Origin: an uncultured Oscillospiraceae bacterium | Lineage (GTDB): Bacteria; Bacillota; Clostridia; Oscillospirales; Oscillospiraceae | DNA: 18,727 nucleotides | Assembly (NCBI GenBank): GCA_910584045.1 | Contig: CAJTYO010000055.1 | Span: 1-18,727 of the forward strand | Reading direction: 5' to 3' | Shown here: piece by piece, positions 1-8,178 of the stretch | How the letters are laid out: each line of letters starts with the position of its first letter | Numbering within the stretch: the first letter of the stretch is position 1 | Notes under the pieces: model-generated | The model's input: the letters and a program-made list of their open reading frames with translations, nothing else | Databases searched by the model: none | Told to the model about the DNA's origin: nothing | Position numbers and translations under genes: made by a program

Positions 1-1308
1 GCCCATCTCCGGGATGGCGAACACGCCGATGCCGCCGAAGGAGCGGGTCTTCACGTCCAGCACCTCGCCCTGGGCGATGTAGGCCCGGAGGACCCCCTCG
101 CTGTCGCACTGGAGGCGGTAGAAGGTGATGTCGCTGGCGGCGATGTCGCCCTCCAGGGTGCCCCGGGTGAAGTCCGGCTCGCCGCCGTTCTCCAGCAGGC
201 GGTTCTGGATGAGCTGATACTTGACGGCCCGGTCCGCGCACAGCTTGCAGGCGGGGGTATTGCCGCAGTGGAAGCCCATGAAGGTATCCGTCAGCCGATA
301 GTCAAACTTACCCTTGATCTGCTCCGCCCACAACCGGGCGGGGACGGAGTTGTTGATGTCCAGCAGAGTCACCGTGTCCCCGGAGACGCACATGCCGATG
401 TACTCACTGAGCGCGCCGTAGATGTCCACCTCACAGGCAACCGGGATGCCTCGGCTCACCAGACGGGAGTTCACATAGCAGGGCTCAAAGCCGAACTGGC
501 TGGGAAACGCGGGCCAGCACTTGTCCGCGAAGGCCACGTACTTCCGGGCCCCCTTGTGCTTCTCCGCCCAGTCCAGCAGCGTCAGCTCAAACTGGGCCAT
601 CCGCTCGCCCAGATCGGGGTAGTAGCGGCCCTCGCCCATCTCGGCGGCCATTTCCGCGCAGACCGCCGGGATGCGGGGATCACCGGCGTGCTCCCGGTAG
701 CTCACCAGCAGGTCCAGCTCGGAGTTCTCCTCCACCTCCACGCCCAGCTCGTACAGGCCTTTGATGGGGGCGTTGCAGGCAAAGAAATCCTGAGGCCGGG
801 GACCGAAGGTGATGATTTTCAAATTCTTCACGCCGATGACGGCCCGGGCGATGGGGACAAATTCGGCGATCATTCCGGCGACGTCCTCCGCCGTGCCCAC
901 GGGGTACTCGGGGATATAGCCCTTGAGATGCCGCATCCCCAGGTTATAGGAGCAGTTCAGCATTCCGCAGTAGGCGTCGCCCCGTCCGTTGATCAGGTCC
1001 CCGTCCCCCTCGGCGGCGGCCACAAACATGCAGGGGCCGTCAAAGTTCCGGGCAATCAGCGTCTCCGGCGTCTCGGGGCCGAAGTTGCCCAGGAACACCA
1101 CCAGGGCGTTGCAGCCCTGGGCTTTCACGTCCTCCACGGCTTTCAGCATTCCCTGCTCGTTTTCCACCGTGACAGGGCACTCGTACAGCTCGCCGGAACA
1201 GGCGGCCTTGACGGCGGCCCGGCGCTTCTCGCTCAGGGCGACGGGAAAACAGTCCCGGGAGACGGCGACGAGGCCCAGCTTTACCTCGGGAATATTGGTC
1301 AATTGCAT
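1..1308 (-). CDS. L-fucose/L-arabinose isomerase-like sugar isomerase (C-terminus cut by window edge)
   Basis: The frame is open for 436 codons from an ATG at 1308 to the left edge with no stop, so the C-terminus is missing. A strong AAAAGGAGG lies upstream of this ATG. The protein resembles the COG2407 group of L-fucose isomerase-related proteins, which interconvert aldoses and ketoses using a divalent metal. Seen: a Rossmann-like N-terminal part with VVFLGNFGPETPE (about 70-82), then ACEVDIYGALSEY (291-303) and TLLDINNSVP (314-323). E293 and D317 are the likely metal ligands by comparison with FucI; this is inferred. The metal-ligand His expected near the FucI C-terminus would lie outside the window. 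FHCGNTPACKLC (346-357) is Cys/His rich. It is the last visible gene of the leftward sugar operon, after DUF4867 and XylB, so a substrate giving a xylulokinase-compatible ketopentose is plausible. The exact sugar cannot be read from sequence. Confidence 0.85.
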   Translation of the reverse strand, partial: MQLTNIPEVKLGLVAVSRDCFPVALSEKRRAAVKAACSGELYECPVTVENEQGMLKAVEDVKAQGCNALVVFLGNFGPETPETLIARNFDGPCMFVAAAEGDGDLINGRGDAYCGMLNCSYNLGMRHLKGYIPEYPVGTAEDVAGMIAEFVPIARAVIGVKNLKIITFGPRPQDFFACNAPIKGLYELGVEVEENSELDLLVSYREHAGDPRIPAVCAEMAAEMGEGRYYPDLGERMAQFELTLLDWAEKHKGARKYVAFADKCWPAFPSQFGFEPCYVNSRLVSRGIPVACEVDIYGALSEYIGMCVSGDTVTLLDINNSVPARLWAEQIKGKFDYRLTDTFMGFHCGNTPACKLCADRAVKYQLIQNRLLENGGEPDFTRGTLEGDIAASDITFYRLQCDSEGVLRAYIAQGEVLDVKTRSFGGIGVFAIPEMG

Positions 1309-1324
1309 AGAATCTTCCTCCTTT

Positions 1325-1960
1325 TCAAAGATCGTTTTTGATATCAATGTTTTCACCTGTCAGGCCCACCCAGGCCCCCTGTCCGGCCTCGCCGGAGTCC
1401 GGATGCGCCAGCAGCCATTTGTTTTTCGCCCACAGGCGGTCATCCTCCGCGTTCAGCGGCGTGAGGACAGGCCTGGCCTCGTTGGTGCCCCTGGGCAGCG
1501 CCACCGCCACCCGGAACCCCTTTGCCCCATCCACATGGCAGGGGGCGTAGTGCAGCGTCGTGGCGTAGACCTCCACCACCGCCCCGGCAGGGACCCGGAA
1601 GGCCCGGACACAGGCGGTATCCAGCCGGCCGTCCACCGTTTCCTCCTGTTTCGCCAGCAGGAGAATGAAGTCCGACGCTCCGATGTTGACCTCGCTGTCC
1701 CGGTGGTACTCCAGGCAGTTGAGCTTGGTATTGCGGCCCCAGCACATGCCGATTTGTACCGGCATCCCGCCGTAGGCGTGGTCCCGCAGCTGGCCGAAGA
1801 GGGCGCTCTGCTCCAAAGAGGCGATGGACGGCTCATAGGCCGTGCCCTCCTCCGGCAGAGGAATGTTTTCCATAGCCCGGAGCAGCTCCGCCGTGTCATA
1901 GCCGGTGAGCACCTGGCCGTAGGCCCGGAAGGCAGGACTGTAAACAGATTCAATCTTCAT
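1325..1960 (-). CDS. DUF4867 family protein (cupin-like, role unknown)
   Basis: This 211-residue soluble protein has no signal peptide. Its ATG follows AAAGGAGAAAACCC. It resembles the DUF4867 family, which has no established function and is often found in sugar loci. Seen: a central segment with LEYHRDSEVN (83-92), a hydrophobic strand FILLLA, then VPAGAVVEVY (123-132) and TTLHYAPCH (134-142). The spacing of H86, E90 and H137 on predicted beta strands looks like a cupin metal site (inference). The gene sits between xylB (12-bp gap) and the isomerase gene (16-bp gap), so it is almost certainly co-translated with them. It may be a pentose epimerase, mutarotase or lyxose-isomerase-like enzyme serving this pathway. 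The family call is fairly firm; the catalytic idea is speculative. Confidence 0.8.
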   Translation of the reverse strand: MKIESVYSPAFRAYGQVLTGYDTAELLRAMENIPLPEEGTAYEPSIASLEQSALFGQLRDHAYGGMPVQIGMCWGRNTKLNCLEYHRDSEVNIGASDFILLLAKQEETVDGRLDTACVRAFRVPAGAVVEVYATTLHYAPCHVDGAKGFRVAVALPRGTNEARPVLTPLNAEDDRLWAKNKWLLAHPDSGEAGQGAWVGLTGENIDIKNDL

Positions 1961-1972
1961 GGGTTTTCTCCT

Positions 1973-3448
1973 TTAAAGAAGCTGGGGGAACAGCGCCTTG
2001 CAGGCGGGGTAGATTTTTTGGAACTGCCGGTACCGCTCCTCATAGAGGGCGGTCAGTCCAGCCTCCGGCTCCACGGTGCCGGCAACGCGCACCAGGGCGT
2101 CCGCCGCCGCCTGGACGGTGGGGAACCGCCCCGCCGCCACCATGGCCAGCATGGCCCCGCCGTAGCCAGGCCCCTGCTCCGTGGCCACGATGTCCAGGGG
2201 GATGCCCAGGACATTGGCCATGATGGTCCGCCAGAGCCCGGACTTGCTGCCCCCGCCGCAGATGTTGGAGCGGGGAATCTCCACGCCCAGGCTCCGGGCC
2301 ACCTCAAAGCTGTCCCGGATGGCGAAGGCCACGCCCTCCAGCACCGCCTGGAGCAGGTCCGCCCGGGTGGTGTCCATGGTCATGCCAATCAAGCAGCCCC
2401 GGGCGCCGGTGTCGTTGATGGGGCTGCGCTCCCCCATGAGGTAGGGGAGGAAAAACACATGGTTCCGACCCAGCTTTTCCGGGGTAATCGCCGCCTGTTC
2501 CCCGGCGTAGTCCTGGGTCGTTAAAATATCCTCCATCCACCACTTGTTGCAGCTGGCGGCGGAGAGCATGCAGCCCATGAGGTGGTATCCGCCGTCGGCG
2601 TGGGCGAAGGAGTGGAGGGCGTTGTTGGGGTCCACGCCGAAGGTTTTGCTGGAGATGAAGATGGTCCCGGAGGTGCCCAGGCTGATGTTGCAGCCCCCGT
2701 CCCCCACGGTACCCGTGCCCACGGCGGCGGCGGCGTTGTCCCCCGCCCCGGCGCAGACCACCGTCGTTTCCGCCAGGTCCAGGGCCCTCGCCATGTCCGG
2801 CTTGAGGGTGCCCACGGCCTCATAGCTCTCGAAGGCCTTCGCCATCTGGGACTCCCGCAGACCGCACAGCTCCAGCATCTCCGGGCTCCAGCGCTTGTGC
2901 TCCACGTCGAAGAGGAGCATCCCCGAGGCGTCGGAGACGTCGGTGCAGTGGACGCCGGTGAGGCAGTAGTTGATGTAGTCCTTGGGCAGCATCACCTTGT
3001 CGATTCTGGCGAACAGCTCCGGCTCGTTCTTCCGCATCCAGAGGAGCTTAGGGGCCGTGAAGCCCGCGAAGGCAATATTGGCGGTATACCGGCTGATTTT
3101 TTCCCGGCCCACGATCTTGTTGAGGTAGTCCACCTCCTGAGCGGTGCGGCCGTCGTTCCAGAGGATGGCCGGGCGAAGGACCCGGTCCTCCTCGTCCAGG
3201 GCCACCAGTCCGTGCATCTGCCCGCCGCAGCCGATGGCCGCAATCCGGGTCTTATCGCAGTCCGCCGTCAACTCCCGGATGCCAGTCACCACTGCTTCCA
3301 GCCAGTCCGCCGGGTTCTGCTCGGCCCAGCCAGGCCTGGGAAAAGACAGCGGGTATTCCCGAGAGACGATGTTTTGGATTTGTCCCTCCTCGTCCACCAG
3401 CAGCAGCTTGACGGCGGAGGTGCCCAGGTCGATTCCAATATACAGCAT
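1973..3448 (-). CDS. xylB: xylulokinase (FGGY family)
   Basis: This 491-residue protein phosphorylates D-xylulose with ATP to xylulose 5-phosphate for the pentose phosphate pathway. Full FGGY architecture is visible: the N-terminal phosphate motif IDLGTSAVK (6-14), GCGGQMHGLV (73-82), WNDGRT (97-102), and GAGDNAAAAVGTG (234-246). D237 of that last motif is the likely catalytic base by comparison with E. coli XylB. The C-terminal adenosine-site motif is CGGGSKSGLW. Length matches the family (about 480-500). The ATG at 3448 has AAGGAG at good spacing. It lies 11 bp after the GH3 stop in the same operon. The dedicated xylose isomerase gene normally paired with xylB is absent here, and its place is taken by the isomerase-like gene at the left edge. 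A related FGGY specificity (ribulose, L-xylulose) cannot be excluded. Confidence 0.92.
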   Translation of the reverse strand: MLYIGIDLGTSAVKLLLVDEEGQIQNIVSREYPLSFPRPGWAEQNPADWLEAVVTGIRELTADCDKTRIAAIGCGGQMHGLVALDEEDRVLRPAILWNDGRTAQEVDYLNKIVGREKISRYTANIAFAGFTAPKLLWMRKNEPELFARIDKVMLPKDYINYCLTGVHCTDVSDASGMLLFDVEHKRWSPEMLELCGLRESQMAKAFESYEAVGTLKPDMARALDLAETTVVCAGAGDNAAAAVGTGTVGDGGCNISLGTSGTIFISSKTFGVDPNNALHSFAHADGGYHLMGCMLSAASCNKWWMEDILTTQDYAGEQAAITPEKLGRNHVFFLPYLMGERSPINDTGARGCLIGMTMDTTRADLLQAVLEGVAFAIRDSFEVARSLGVEIPRSNICGGGSKSGLWRTIMANVLGIPLDIVATEQGPGYGGAMLAMVAAGRFPTVQAAADALVRVAGTVEPEAGLTALYEERYRQFQKIYPACKALFPQLL

Positions 3449-3459
3449 GTCGTTTCTCC

Positions 3460-5556
3460 TTATGTCCGGCGGATAGAAGTGCTGACTGCGGTCTTTCCCG
3501 TCAGCCGGGCGGTGCGGGCGTCCGGCTGGCCCAGGCCCGCGTACAGGGTCCAGGCCCCGCTGCCGGGAATCCGCTCTCCGGCGTCGTTGACCACGGTGAA
3601 GGCCGAGGGCTCTATGGGAATGTCCACTGTCTTCGTCTCCCCCGCCCCCAGCTCGATCCGCCGGAAGCCGCAGAGGATGGGATTGGGCGGCGCGTCGGGG
3701 GACGCCTCGTCCTTCAAATAGAGCTGCACCACCTCCTGGGCGGCCCGCCCGCCCCGGTTCTCCACTGTGACCCGGGCGGAGGCCTCCCCGGCGGTGACGG
3801 CGGTGACCGCCGCGTCGCCGTAGGTCAGGCCGTAGCCGAAGGGATAGAGGGGCTCGCCCCGGTAGTAGCGGTAGGTCCGGTTGGTCATGGCGTAGTCGGT
3901 AAAGGCGGGCAGCTCCTCCAGGGCCCCGTCCCGGTAGAAGGTCACGGGCAGCTTGCCGGAGGGAGACGCTTTGCCGAAAATCAGGTCCGCAATGGCCCGG
4001 CCTCCCCCGGCGCCGGGATACCAGCCCAGGAGAATGGCGTCCGCTTGGGTCTCGGCCTCGCTGAGGTCGATGGCGCTTCCCGCCAAAAGGACCACCAGCG
4101 TGGGCTTCCCCGCCGCCAGCACATGCCGCAGCAGCATCCGCTGGGGCGAGGGCAGGAGAAGATCCTCCTTGTCACCGGAACCGGCGGCGTTGCCCTCGTC
4201 GGGCTGTTCGCCCTCCAGAGTCTCGTCCAGGCCCAGGACCAGGACCACCACGTCGCTGTGCTTCACCACCGCCATGGCCTCCGCCATGCGGTCGCTGGCC
4301 TGTGCCAGGGGCTCTACCCGGTCCCGCCAGAGGTGGCAGCCCTCGGCGTACAGCACCCGGCCGCGGCCCTCCATGGCGTCCTGGATGCCCTCCAAGACGG
4401 TGACATAGCGGGAGGCGGTGCCGTGGTAGTTCCCCACCAGAGCCGCCCGGCTGTTGGCGTTGGGACCGATGACCCCGACGGTGCCCACGGTCTCCGGGTT
4501 CAGGGGCAAAAGCCCGTTGTTTTTCAGCAGCACGCAGGACTCCAGAGCGGCTTTGTGGGCCAGAGCCAGGTGCTCCGGGCACTCCACCGCTTCATAGGGG
4601 ATGGAATCGTACTCGCTGCCCTCCCCCAGGACGCCCAGGAGATACCGGGTGGTAAAGAGCCGCTCGGCGGCAATTGTAATATCCTCCTCGGAGATCAGCC
4701 CCTCCCGCAGGGCCAGGAGCAAACAGCGGTAGCAGTCGCCGCAGTTCAGGTCACAGCCGTTTTTCAGCGCCAGGGCCACGGACTGGGCGGTGTTCTCCGT
4801 GACCATATGTCCGGTGTGGAAGTCCCGGATGGCCCAGCAGTCGGAGACCACATGGCCCTGGAAGCCCCAGCGGCCCCGGAGGATGTCTTTCAGCAGCGTC
4901 TCGCTGCCGCAGCAGGGCTCGCCGTTGGTGCGGTTGTAAGCGCCCATGACGGCCTCCACCCCGGCGTCCTTGACACAGGCCTCGAAGGCGGGGAGATAGG
5001 TCTCCTCCATGTCCTTGGGGGAGGCCACGGCGTTGAACTTGTGCCGCAGGCTCTCCGGCCCGCTGTGGACGGCAAAGTGCTTGGCGCAGGCGGCGGATTT
5101 CATGGTTTCGCCGCTGCCCTGGAGACCCCGGACGTAGGCCTTGCCCAGCCGGGACGTGAGGCAGGGGTCCTCGCCGTAGGTCTCGTGCCCCCGGCCCCAG
5201 CGGGGGTCCCGGAAGATGTTGACGTTGGGGGACCAGAAGGTCAGGCCCTTGTAGATGTCCCGGTCGTCCTGGGCGGAAAGGGCGTTGTACTTGGCCCGGC
5301 CCTCGGTGGCGGCCACGTCCCCCAGCTTTTCCAAAAGCTCCTCGTCAAACATGGCCGCCAGGCCGATGGCCTGGGGGAAGCTGGTGGCGGTGCCCGCCCG
5401 GGCCACGCCGTGAAGGGCCTCGTTCCACCAGTTGTAGGCGGGGACCCCCAGGCGGGGAATAGGCGGCGCGCTATAGCTCAGCTGGCCGGCCTTTTCCTCC
5501 AGGCTCATCTGCGCCACCAGAGCCCTGGCCCGCCGCCGCGCGGTTTCTCGATCCAT
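3460..5556 (-). CDS. glycoside hydrolase family 3, probable cytoplasmic beta-xylosidase/beta-glucosidase
   Basis: This 698-residue enzyme hydrolyses terminal beta-linked sugars from short oligosaccharides. The start chosen is the ATG at 5556, preceded by AAAGGAG; the frame stays open 42 codons further upstream but that part overlaps the YesL gene and lacks an RBS. Seen: an N-terminal TIM-barrel domain with NWWNEALHGVAR (42-53), FPQAIG, KHFAVHSGPE (159-168) and the nucleophile motif VVSDCWAIRDF with D239. An alpha/beta sandwich domain follows, with GLDETLEGE (442-450) where the acid/base Glu of GH3 enzymes lies, and LLLPSPQ. A fibronectin type III-like domain closes the protein (LCGFRRIELGAGETKTVDI). 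There is no signal peptide, so it acts inside the cell on sugars brought in by the adjacent ABC transporter. The NWWNEALHGVAR and SGPE motifs and the xylB neighbour favour beta-xylosidase activity (inference). Confidence 0.92.
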   Translation of the reverse strand: MDRETARRRARALVAQMSLEEKAGQLSYSAPPIPRLGVPAYNWWNEALHGVARAGTATSFPQAIGLAAMFDEELLEKLGDVAATEGRAKYNALSAQDDRDIYKGLTFWSPNVNIFRDPRWGRGHETYGEDPCLTSRLGKAYVRGLQGSGETMKSAACAKHFAVHSGPESLRHKFNAVASPKDMEETYLPAFEACVKDAGVEAVMGAYNRTNGEPCCGSETLLKDILRGRWGFQGHVVSDCWAIRDFHTGHMVTENTAQSVALALKNGCDLNCGDCYRCLLLALREGLISEEDITIAAERLFTTRYLLGVLGEGSEYDSIPYEAVECPEHLALAHKAALESCVLLKNNGLLPLNPETVGTVGVIGPNANSRAALVGNYHGTASRYVTVLEGIQDAMEGRGRVLYAEGCHLWRDRVEPLAQASDRMAEAMAVVKHSDVVVLVLGLDETLEGEQPDEGNAAGSGDKEDLLLPSPQRMLLRHVLAAGKPTLVVLLAGSAIDLSEAETQADAILLGWYPGAGGGRAIADLIFGKASPSGKLPVTFYRDGALEELPAFTDYAMTNRTYRYYRGEPLYPFGYGLTYGDAAVTAVTAGEASARVTVENRGGRAAQEVVQLYLKDEASPDAPPNPILCGFRRIELGAGETKTVDIPIEPSAFTVVNDAGERIPGSGAWTLYAGLGQPDARTARLTGKTAVSTSIRRT

Positions 5557-5575
5557 AAGCAATTCTCCTTTGGGT

Positions 5576-6247
5576 TCAGTTTGGTTCTCCGTCCTCCGCC
5601 GGGAGCACCCGGCGGAAGATTCTCCACAGCACCCGGGAGGCCAGCCACGCCGGGCCGGAGGCCCCCGCGATGAAATACACAAAGCCCAGCATCCGCATGA
5701 TCACCGGGGGCAGAAACAGCGGGACGGCGACGGGCAAAAGGGCGATCAGCCACAGCAGCAGCGTCCGCCCCGGGGAGCAGAAAGCCAGGGCAAAGGCGTT
5801 CTTCACCTGCCCTTTCCAGGTATTCTGGAACATGGCCTGAAGGGGGAACACATAGCACAGCAGGGTCAGGGCAATCACCGCCACGATGGTGGCGACGGTC
5901 AGGAAGAGGACCCGGAGGGCCCCCTCCTGCCGGAGGGCGAAGAGGGCGTCTCCCGCCGCCACAGCCCCCAGGGCCAGCACCAGCAGGCCCAGGGCCGCGC
6001 CCCGCTTGAAGTTGGCCCGGAAGGCGTCCAGGAAGCCCCGCAGGGTGCGGACCTCCTCCCCCCGGACCAGCTTCAAGGTGACATAGTACAGCGCGCACAG
6101 GGCAGGCCCGGCGGTAACCACCGGCAGGGCGCAGAGGACGCAGAGCCAGTTGAGGACAATCAGGTCCCCCAGGGTGCGGAGGACCTGGCCCAGGGAGGCC
6201 CGGAGGGGGCTTCCCTCCTCCGGCCCGGCCTTACGCGTGTCCGCCAT
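5576..6247 (-). CDS. YesL/DUF624 family membrane protein
   Basis: This 223-residue protein has about five hydrophobic segments, including LGDLIVLNWLCVLCALPVV, two helices between about residues 85 and 145, and LLLWLIALLPVAVPLFLPPV. The N-terminal pattern of a short amphipathic start, LNWL(x)LCxLPVxTxGPA, then YYVTLKLVRGEE is characteristic of DUF624 (B. subtilis YesL). Genes of this family are nearly always next to family 1 oligosaccharide ABC transporters; their biochemical role is unknown. It starts 4 bp after the stop of the upstream permease gene and uses GGGCTGAGCC as a weak RBS, so translational coupling to the permease is likely. It ends 19 bp before the GH3 start codon. Membrane location is clear; an assembly or regulatory role with the transporter is inferred from context only. 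Confidence 0.87.
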   Translation of the reverse strand: MADTRKAGPEEGSPLRASLGQVLRTLGDLIVLNWLCVLCALPVVTAGPALCALYYVTLKLVRGEEVRTLRGFLDAFRANFKRGAALGLLVLALGAVAAGDALFALRQEGALRVLFLTVATIVAVIALTLLCYVFPLQAMFQNTWKGQVKNAFALAFCSPGRTLLLWLIALLPVAVPLFLPPVIMRMLGFVYFIAGASGPAWLASRVLWRIFRRVLPAEDGEPN

Positions 6248-6251
6248 AGGC

Positions 6252-7100
6252 TCAGCCCTTCACGCCGCCCAGGGCCACGCCGGCGATGATGTACTTGGAC
6301 AGGGCGAAGTACACGATGAACAGGGGCAGGATTGTCAGGGTCAGGCCCAAATAGATCGCGCCGTGCTCCGTCTTATAAATATCGCCCCGAAGGAGGCCCA
6401 CCATAATCGGCATGGTGTATTTACTGTTGTCCGTCAGCAGGATAGTGGGCAGGAAGAGGCTGTTCCAGCTGGAGACGAAGCAGAAGATGGCCTGGGTGGC
6501 CATGGCCGGCTTCATGATGGGCAGCGCGATGCGGTTGAAGGTGTTGAATTCCCCGGAGCCGTCGATCCGGGCCGAGTCCAGCAGCTCCAGAGGCAAAGAG
6601 GACAGCATGAACTGCCGCATGAAGAACACCGTGGCCGGAGCGGCAATGGAGGGGAGGATCAGCGCCAGGAAGTTGTTGGTCATGTGGATCTGGTACATGA
6701 ACTGGTAGAAGCCGATGCTGGTGACCTGGGCGGGAATCATCATCACGCACATGATGACGGTGAAAAAGGTCTTGCGCCCCTTCCACTGGTAGGCTACCAG
6801 GGCATAGGCGGTGAGGGCGGAGAAATACACCGTGCAGGCCGTGGAGCCCACGGAAATGATCATGGAGTTCATGAAGCCCCGGATGGGATTGAAGGTCTTG
6901 CCCAGCAGCACGCTCAGGTTGCTCATCAGGTAGGTGGAGGGCACCAGGGAGATGGCGTGCTGCTGAATCTCATAGGTGCTGCGGGTGGAGTTGACGAGCA
7001 TGATGACAAAGGGCATCAGGCTGAGGATGGTCAGCAGGATGCACACGGTATAGGCCACAATTTTAAAGGCCGTGCCGTTGGAGTGTTTCGCGTGTTTCAT
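6252..7100 (-). CDS. carbohydrate ABC transporter permease, MalG type
   Basis: This 282-residue inner-membrane subunit of a CUT1-type sugar importer shows six hydrophobic segments. The first is VAYTVCILLTILSLMPFVIML (residues about 12-32). The cytoplasmic EAA loop that docks on the ATPase is visible as LPLELLDSARIDGSGEFNTF, followed by IALPIMKPAMATQ. MalG-type proteins end shortly after the last helix with a Gly-rich tail, as here (AGVALGGVKG). The RBS GGGGAGG precedes the ATG. It follows the partner permease by 6 bp and is 4 bp upstream of the YesL gene. It would pair with the upstream MalF-type permease. The ATPase is not encoded in this window and is probably a shared MsmK-type protein elsewhere, as is common in Firmicutes (inference). 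Confidence 0.93.
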   Translation of the reverse strand: MKHAKHSNGTAFKIVAYTVCILLTILSLMPFVIMLVNSTRSTYEIQQHAISLVPSTYLMSNLSVLLGKTFNPIRGFMNSMIISVGSTACTVYFSALTAYALVAYQWKGRKTFFTVIMCVMMIPAQVTSIGFYQFMYQIHMTNNFLALILPSIAAPATVFFMRQFMLSSLPLELLDSARIDGSGEFNTFNRIALPIMKPAMATQAIFCFVSSWNSLFLPTILLTDNSKYTMPIMVGLLRGDIYKTEHGAIYLGLTLTILPLFIVYFALSKYIIAGVALGGVKG

Positions 7101-7106
7101 GTCCGG

Positions 7107-8021
7107 TTACCTCCCCTCGTCCTTGTCCCGCATCAGCAGGAAGATCACGCCGGAAAACACCGCGATGATGAGGAACATAATCATGCTGGCCGCGGCGGCC
7201 CGGTTGTAGAGATAGCTCCCGCTGAACGCCTGGTTGTAAATAAACACGCTGGTGGTCAGGGTCGCGTTGTCCGGCCCGCCCAGCAGGAACAGCTTGGGAA
7301 TGTCGTACATGTTCAGTCCGCCGATCATGCTGGTGATCAGGGTGTAGAGCAGGATGGTTTTCAGGTTGGGAATGGTGATCTGGAAGAACAGCTGCACGTC
7401 GTTGGCCCCGTCGATCTCCGCCGCCTCGTAAATCTCGGGGCTGATGCCCAGGACGCCGGAAATCAGGATGATCATCGTGTAGCCGTACCACATCCAGAAC
7501 TGGATAAAGGCCACGATGAGCTGGGCCGCCGTCGCGTTGATGGAGAAATTGAAGGGAGTGCTCAGCACGCCCGTGGTCATAAGCAGATCGTTCACCGGGC
7601 CGGTGGGATAGCCGAAGAGGGCGTTGAACAAAATGGCCACGGAGGCCGCCGTGATGATGTTGGGCATATAGAAAACGACCTTGAAGAAGCCCTGACCGGC
7701 CAGCTTGTGGCGGTGGCTGGTGAACCAGGCCGTCAGCAGCAGGGCCAAGGTAATCTGGGGGATAAAGTTCATAATCCAGAGCTTCACGGTGTTGCCCAGG
7801 GATTTAATAAAAGAGGGGTTCTGAAGGACGCTGACAAAGTTCTTGAACGGCTCGTCCGTCAGGAAGTGCCAGGTCGTGTTTCCCAGGCCCTTGCAGTCCG
7901 TGAAGCCCAGGAGGGCGGTGTAAATGGTGGGATACAGGGAGAAGACGCAGAAGGCCACGATGAAGGGCAGGCTGAACAAATAGCCGTACCTCGCGTAGCT
8001 GAAGCCTTTTCGCTGCTTCAT
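7107..8021 (-). CDS. carbohydrate ABC transporter permease, MalF type
   Basis: This 304-residue membrane protein forms the other half of the CUT1 permease. Six hydrophobic segments are seen, starting with YLFSLPFIVAFCVFSLYPTI after a short basic N-terminus (KQRKGFSYARYG). The EAA loop is ISPEIYEAAEIDGANDVQLF followed by QITIPNLKTILLYTLI. The ATG at 8021 has AAGGAG eight bases upstream. The gene is separated from the binding-protein gene by 157 bp carrying three stem-loops, so it is likely transcribed as read-through from the binding-protein promoter at a lower level. It probably imports the oligosaccharide delivered by the lipoprotein at 8179-9576. Confidence 0.93.
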   Translation of the reverse strand: MKQRKGFSYARYGYLFSLPFIVAFCVFSLYPTIYTALLGFTDCKGLGNTTWHFLTDEPFKNFVSVLQNPSFIKSLGNTVKLWIMNFIPQITLALLLTAWFTSHRHKLAGQGFFKVVFYMPNIITAASVAILFNALFGYPTGPVNDLLMTTGVLSTPFNFSINATAAQLIVAFIQFWMWYGYTMIILISGVLGISPEIYEAAEIDGANDVQLFFQITIPNLKTILLYTLITSMIGGLNMYDIPKLFLLGGPDNATLTTSVFIYNQAFSGSYLYNRAAAASMIMFLIIAVFSGVIFLLMRDKDEGR

Positions 8022-8078
8022 GAAATCTCAGCTCCTTGAAATCAGATTGGCCGGGCATGGCCGGAGAGGAAGAACGGA

Positions 8079-8170
8079 GCGAAAGGGGCCCGTTCCGGGC
8101 CCCTTTCGCCTGGAAGCAGTCTCTCATCATCTCGGAGCCCGCCCCGAGATGGTCTGGGCCACTGGCCCAG
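8079..8170 (-). promoter_or_regulatory. three tandem stem-loops between binding-protein and permease genes
   Basis: Three inverted repeats lie in the gap after the binding-protein stop. The first in the mRNA has 7-8 bp arms at 8154-8161/8163-8170 with a tiny loop. The second has 8-bp arms CATCTCGG/CCGAGATG at 8128-8135/8144-8151. The third is a perfect 14-bp stem, GCGAAAGGGGCCCG with a TTC loop, at 8079-8092/8096-8109. None is followed by a real U-tract on the transcribed strand. They may stabilise the upstream mRNA or partly attenuate read-through, giving more binding protein than permease, as in mal-type operons (inference). Confidence 0.7.
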
Positions 8171-8178
8171 GAATCGGC

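Noticed and set aside
4045..5673. Long rightward open frame (542 codons) opposite the GH3 gene
   Set aside because: Its translation is a low-complexity Gly/Ala/Val/Gln/His mix typical of the antisense of high-GC genes, with no RBS or domain. The same applies to rightward frames at 268-1341, 989-2524, 2582-3721, 6150-8039, 8020-9621 and 15916-17286.
5557..5682. N-terminal extension of the GH3 protein by 42 residues
   Set aside because: The extension is Arg/Gly/Pro-rich, overlaps the YesL gene and lacks an RBS, while the ATG at 5556 has AAAGGAG.
8079..8109. 14-bp hairpin as a full rho-independent terminator
   Set aside because: The transcribed strand lacks a U-tract after the stem, and the permease genes downstream have no promoter of their own, so read-through is needed.
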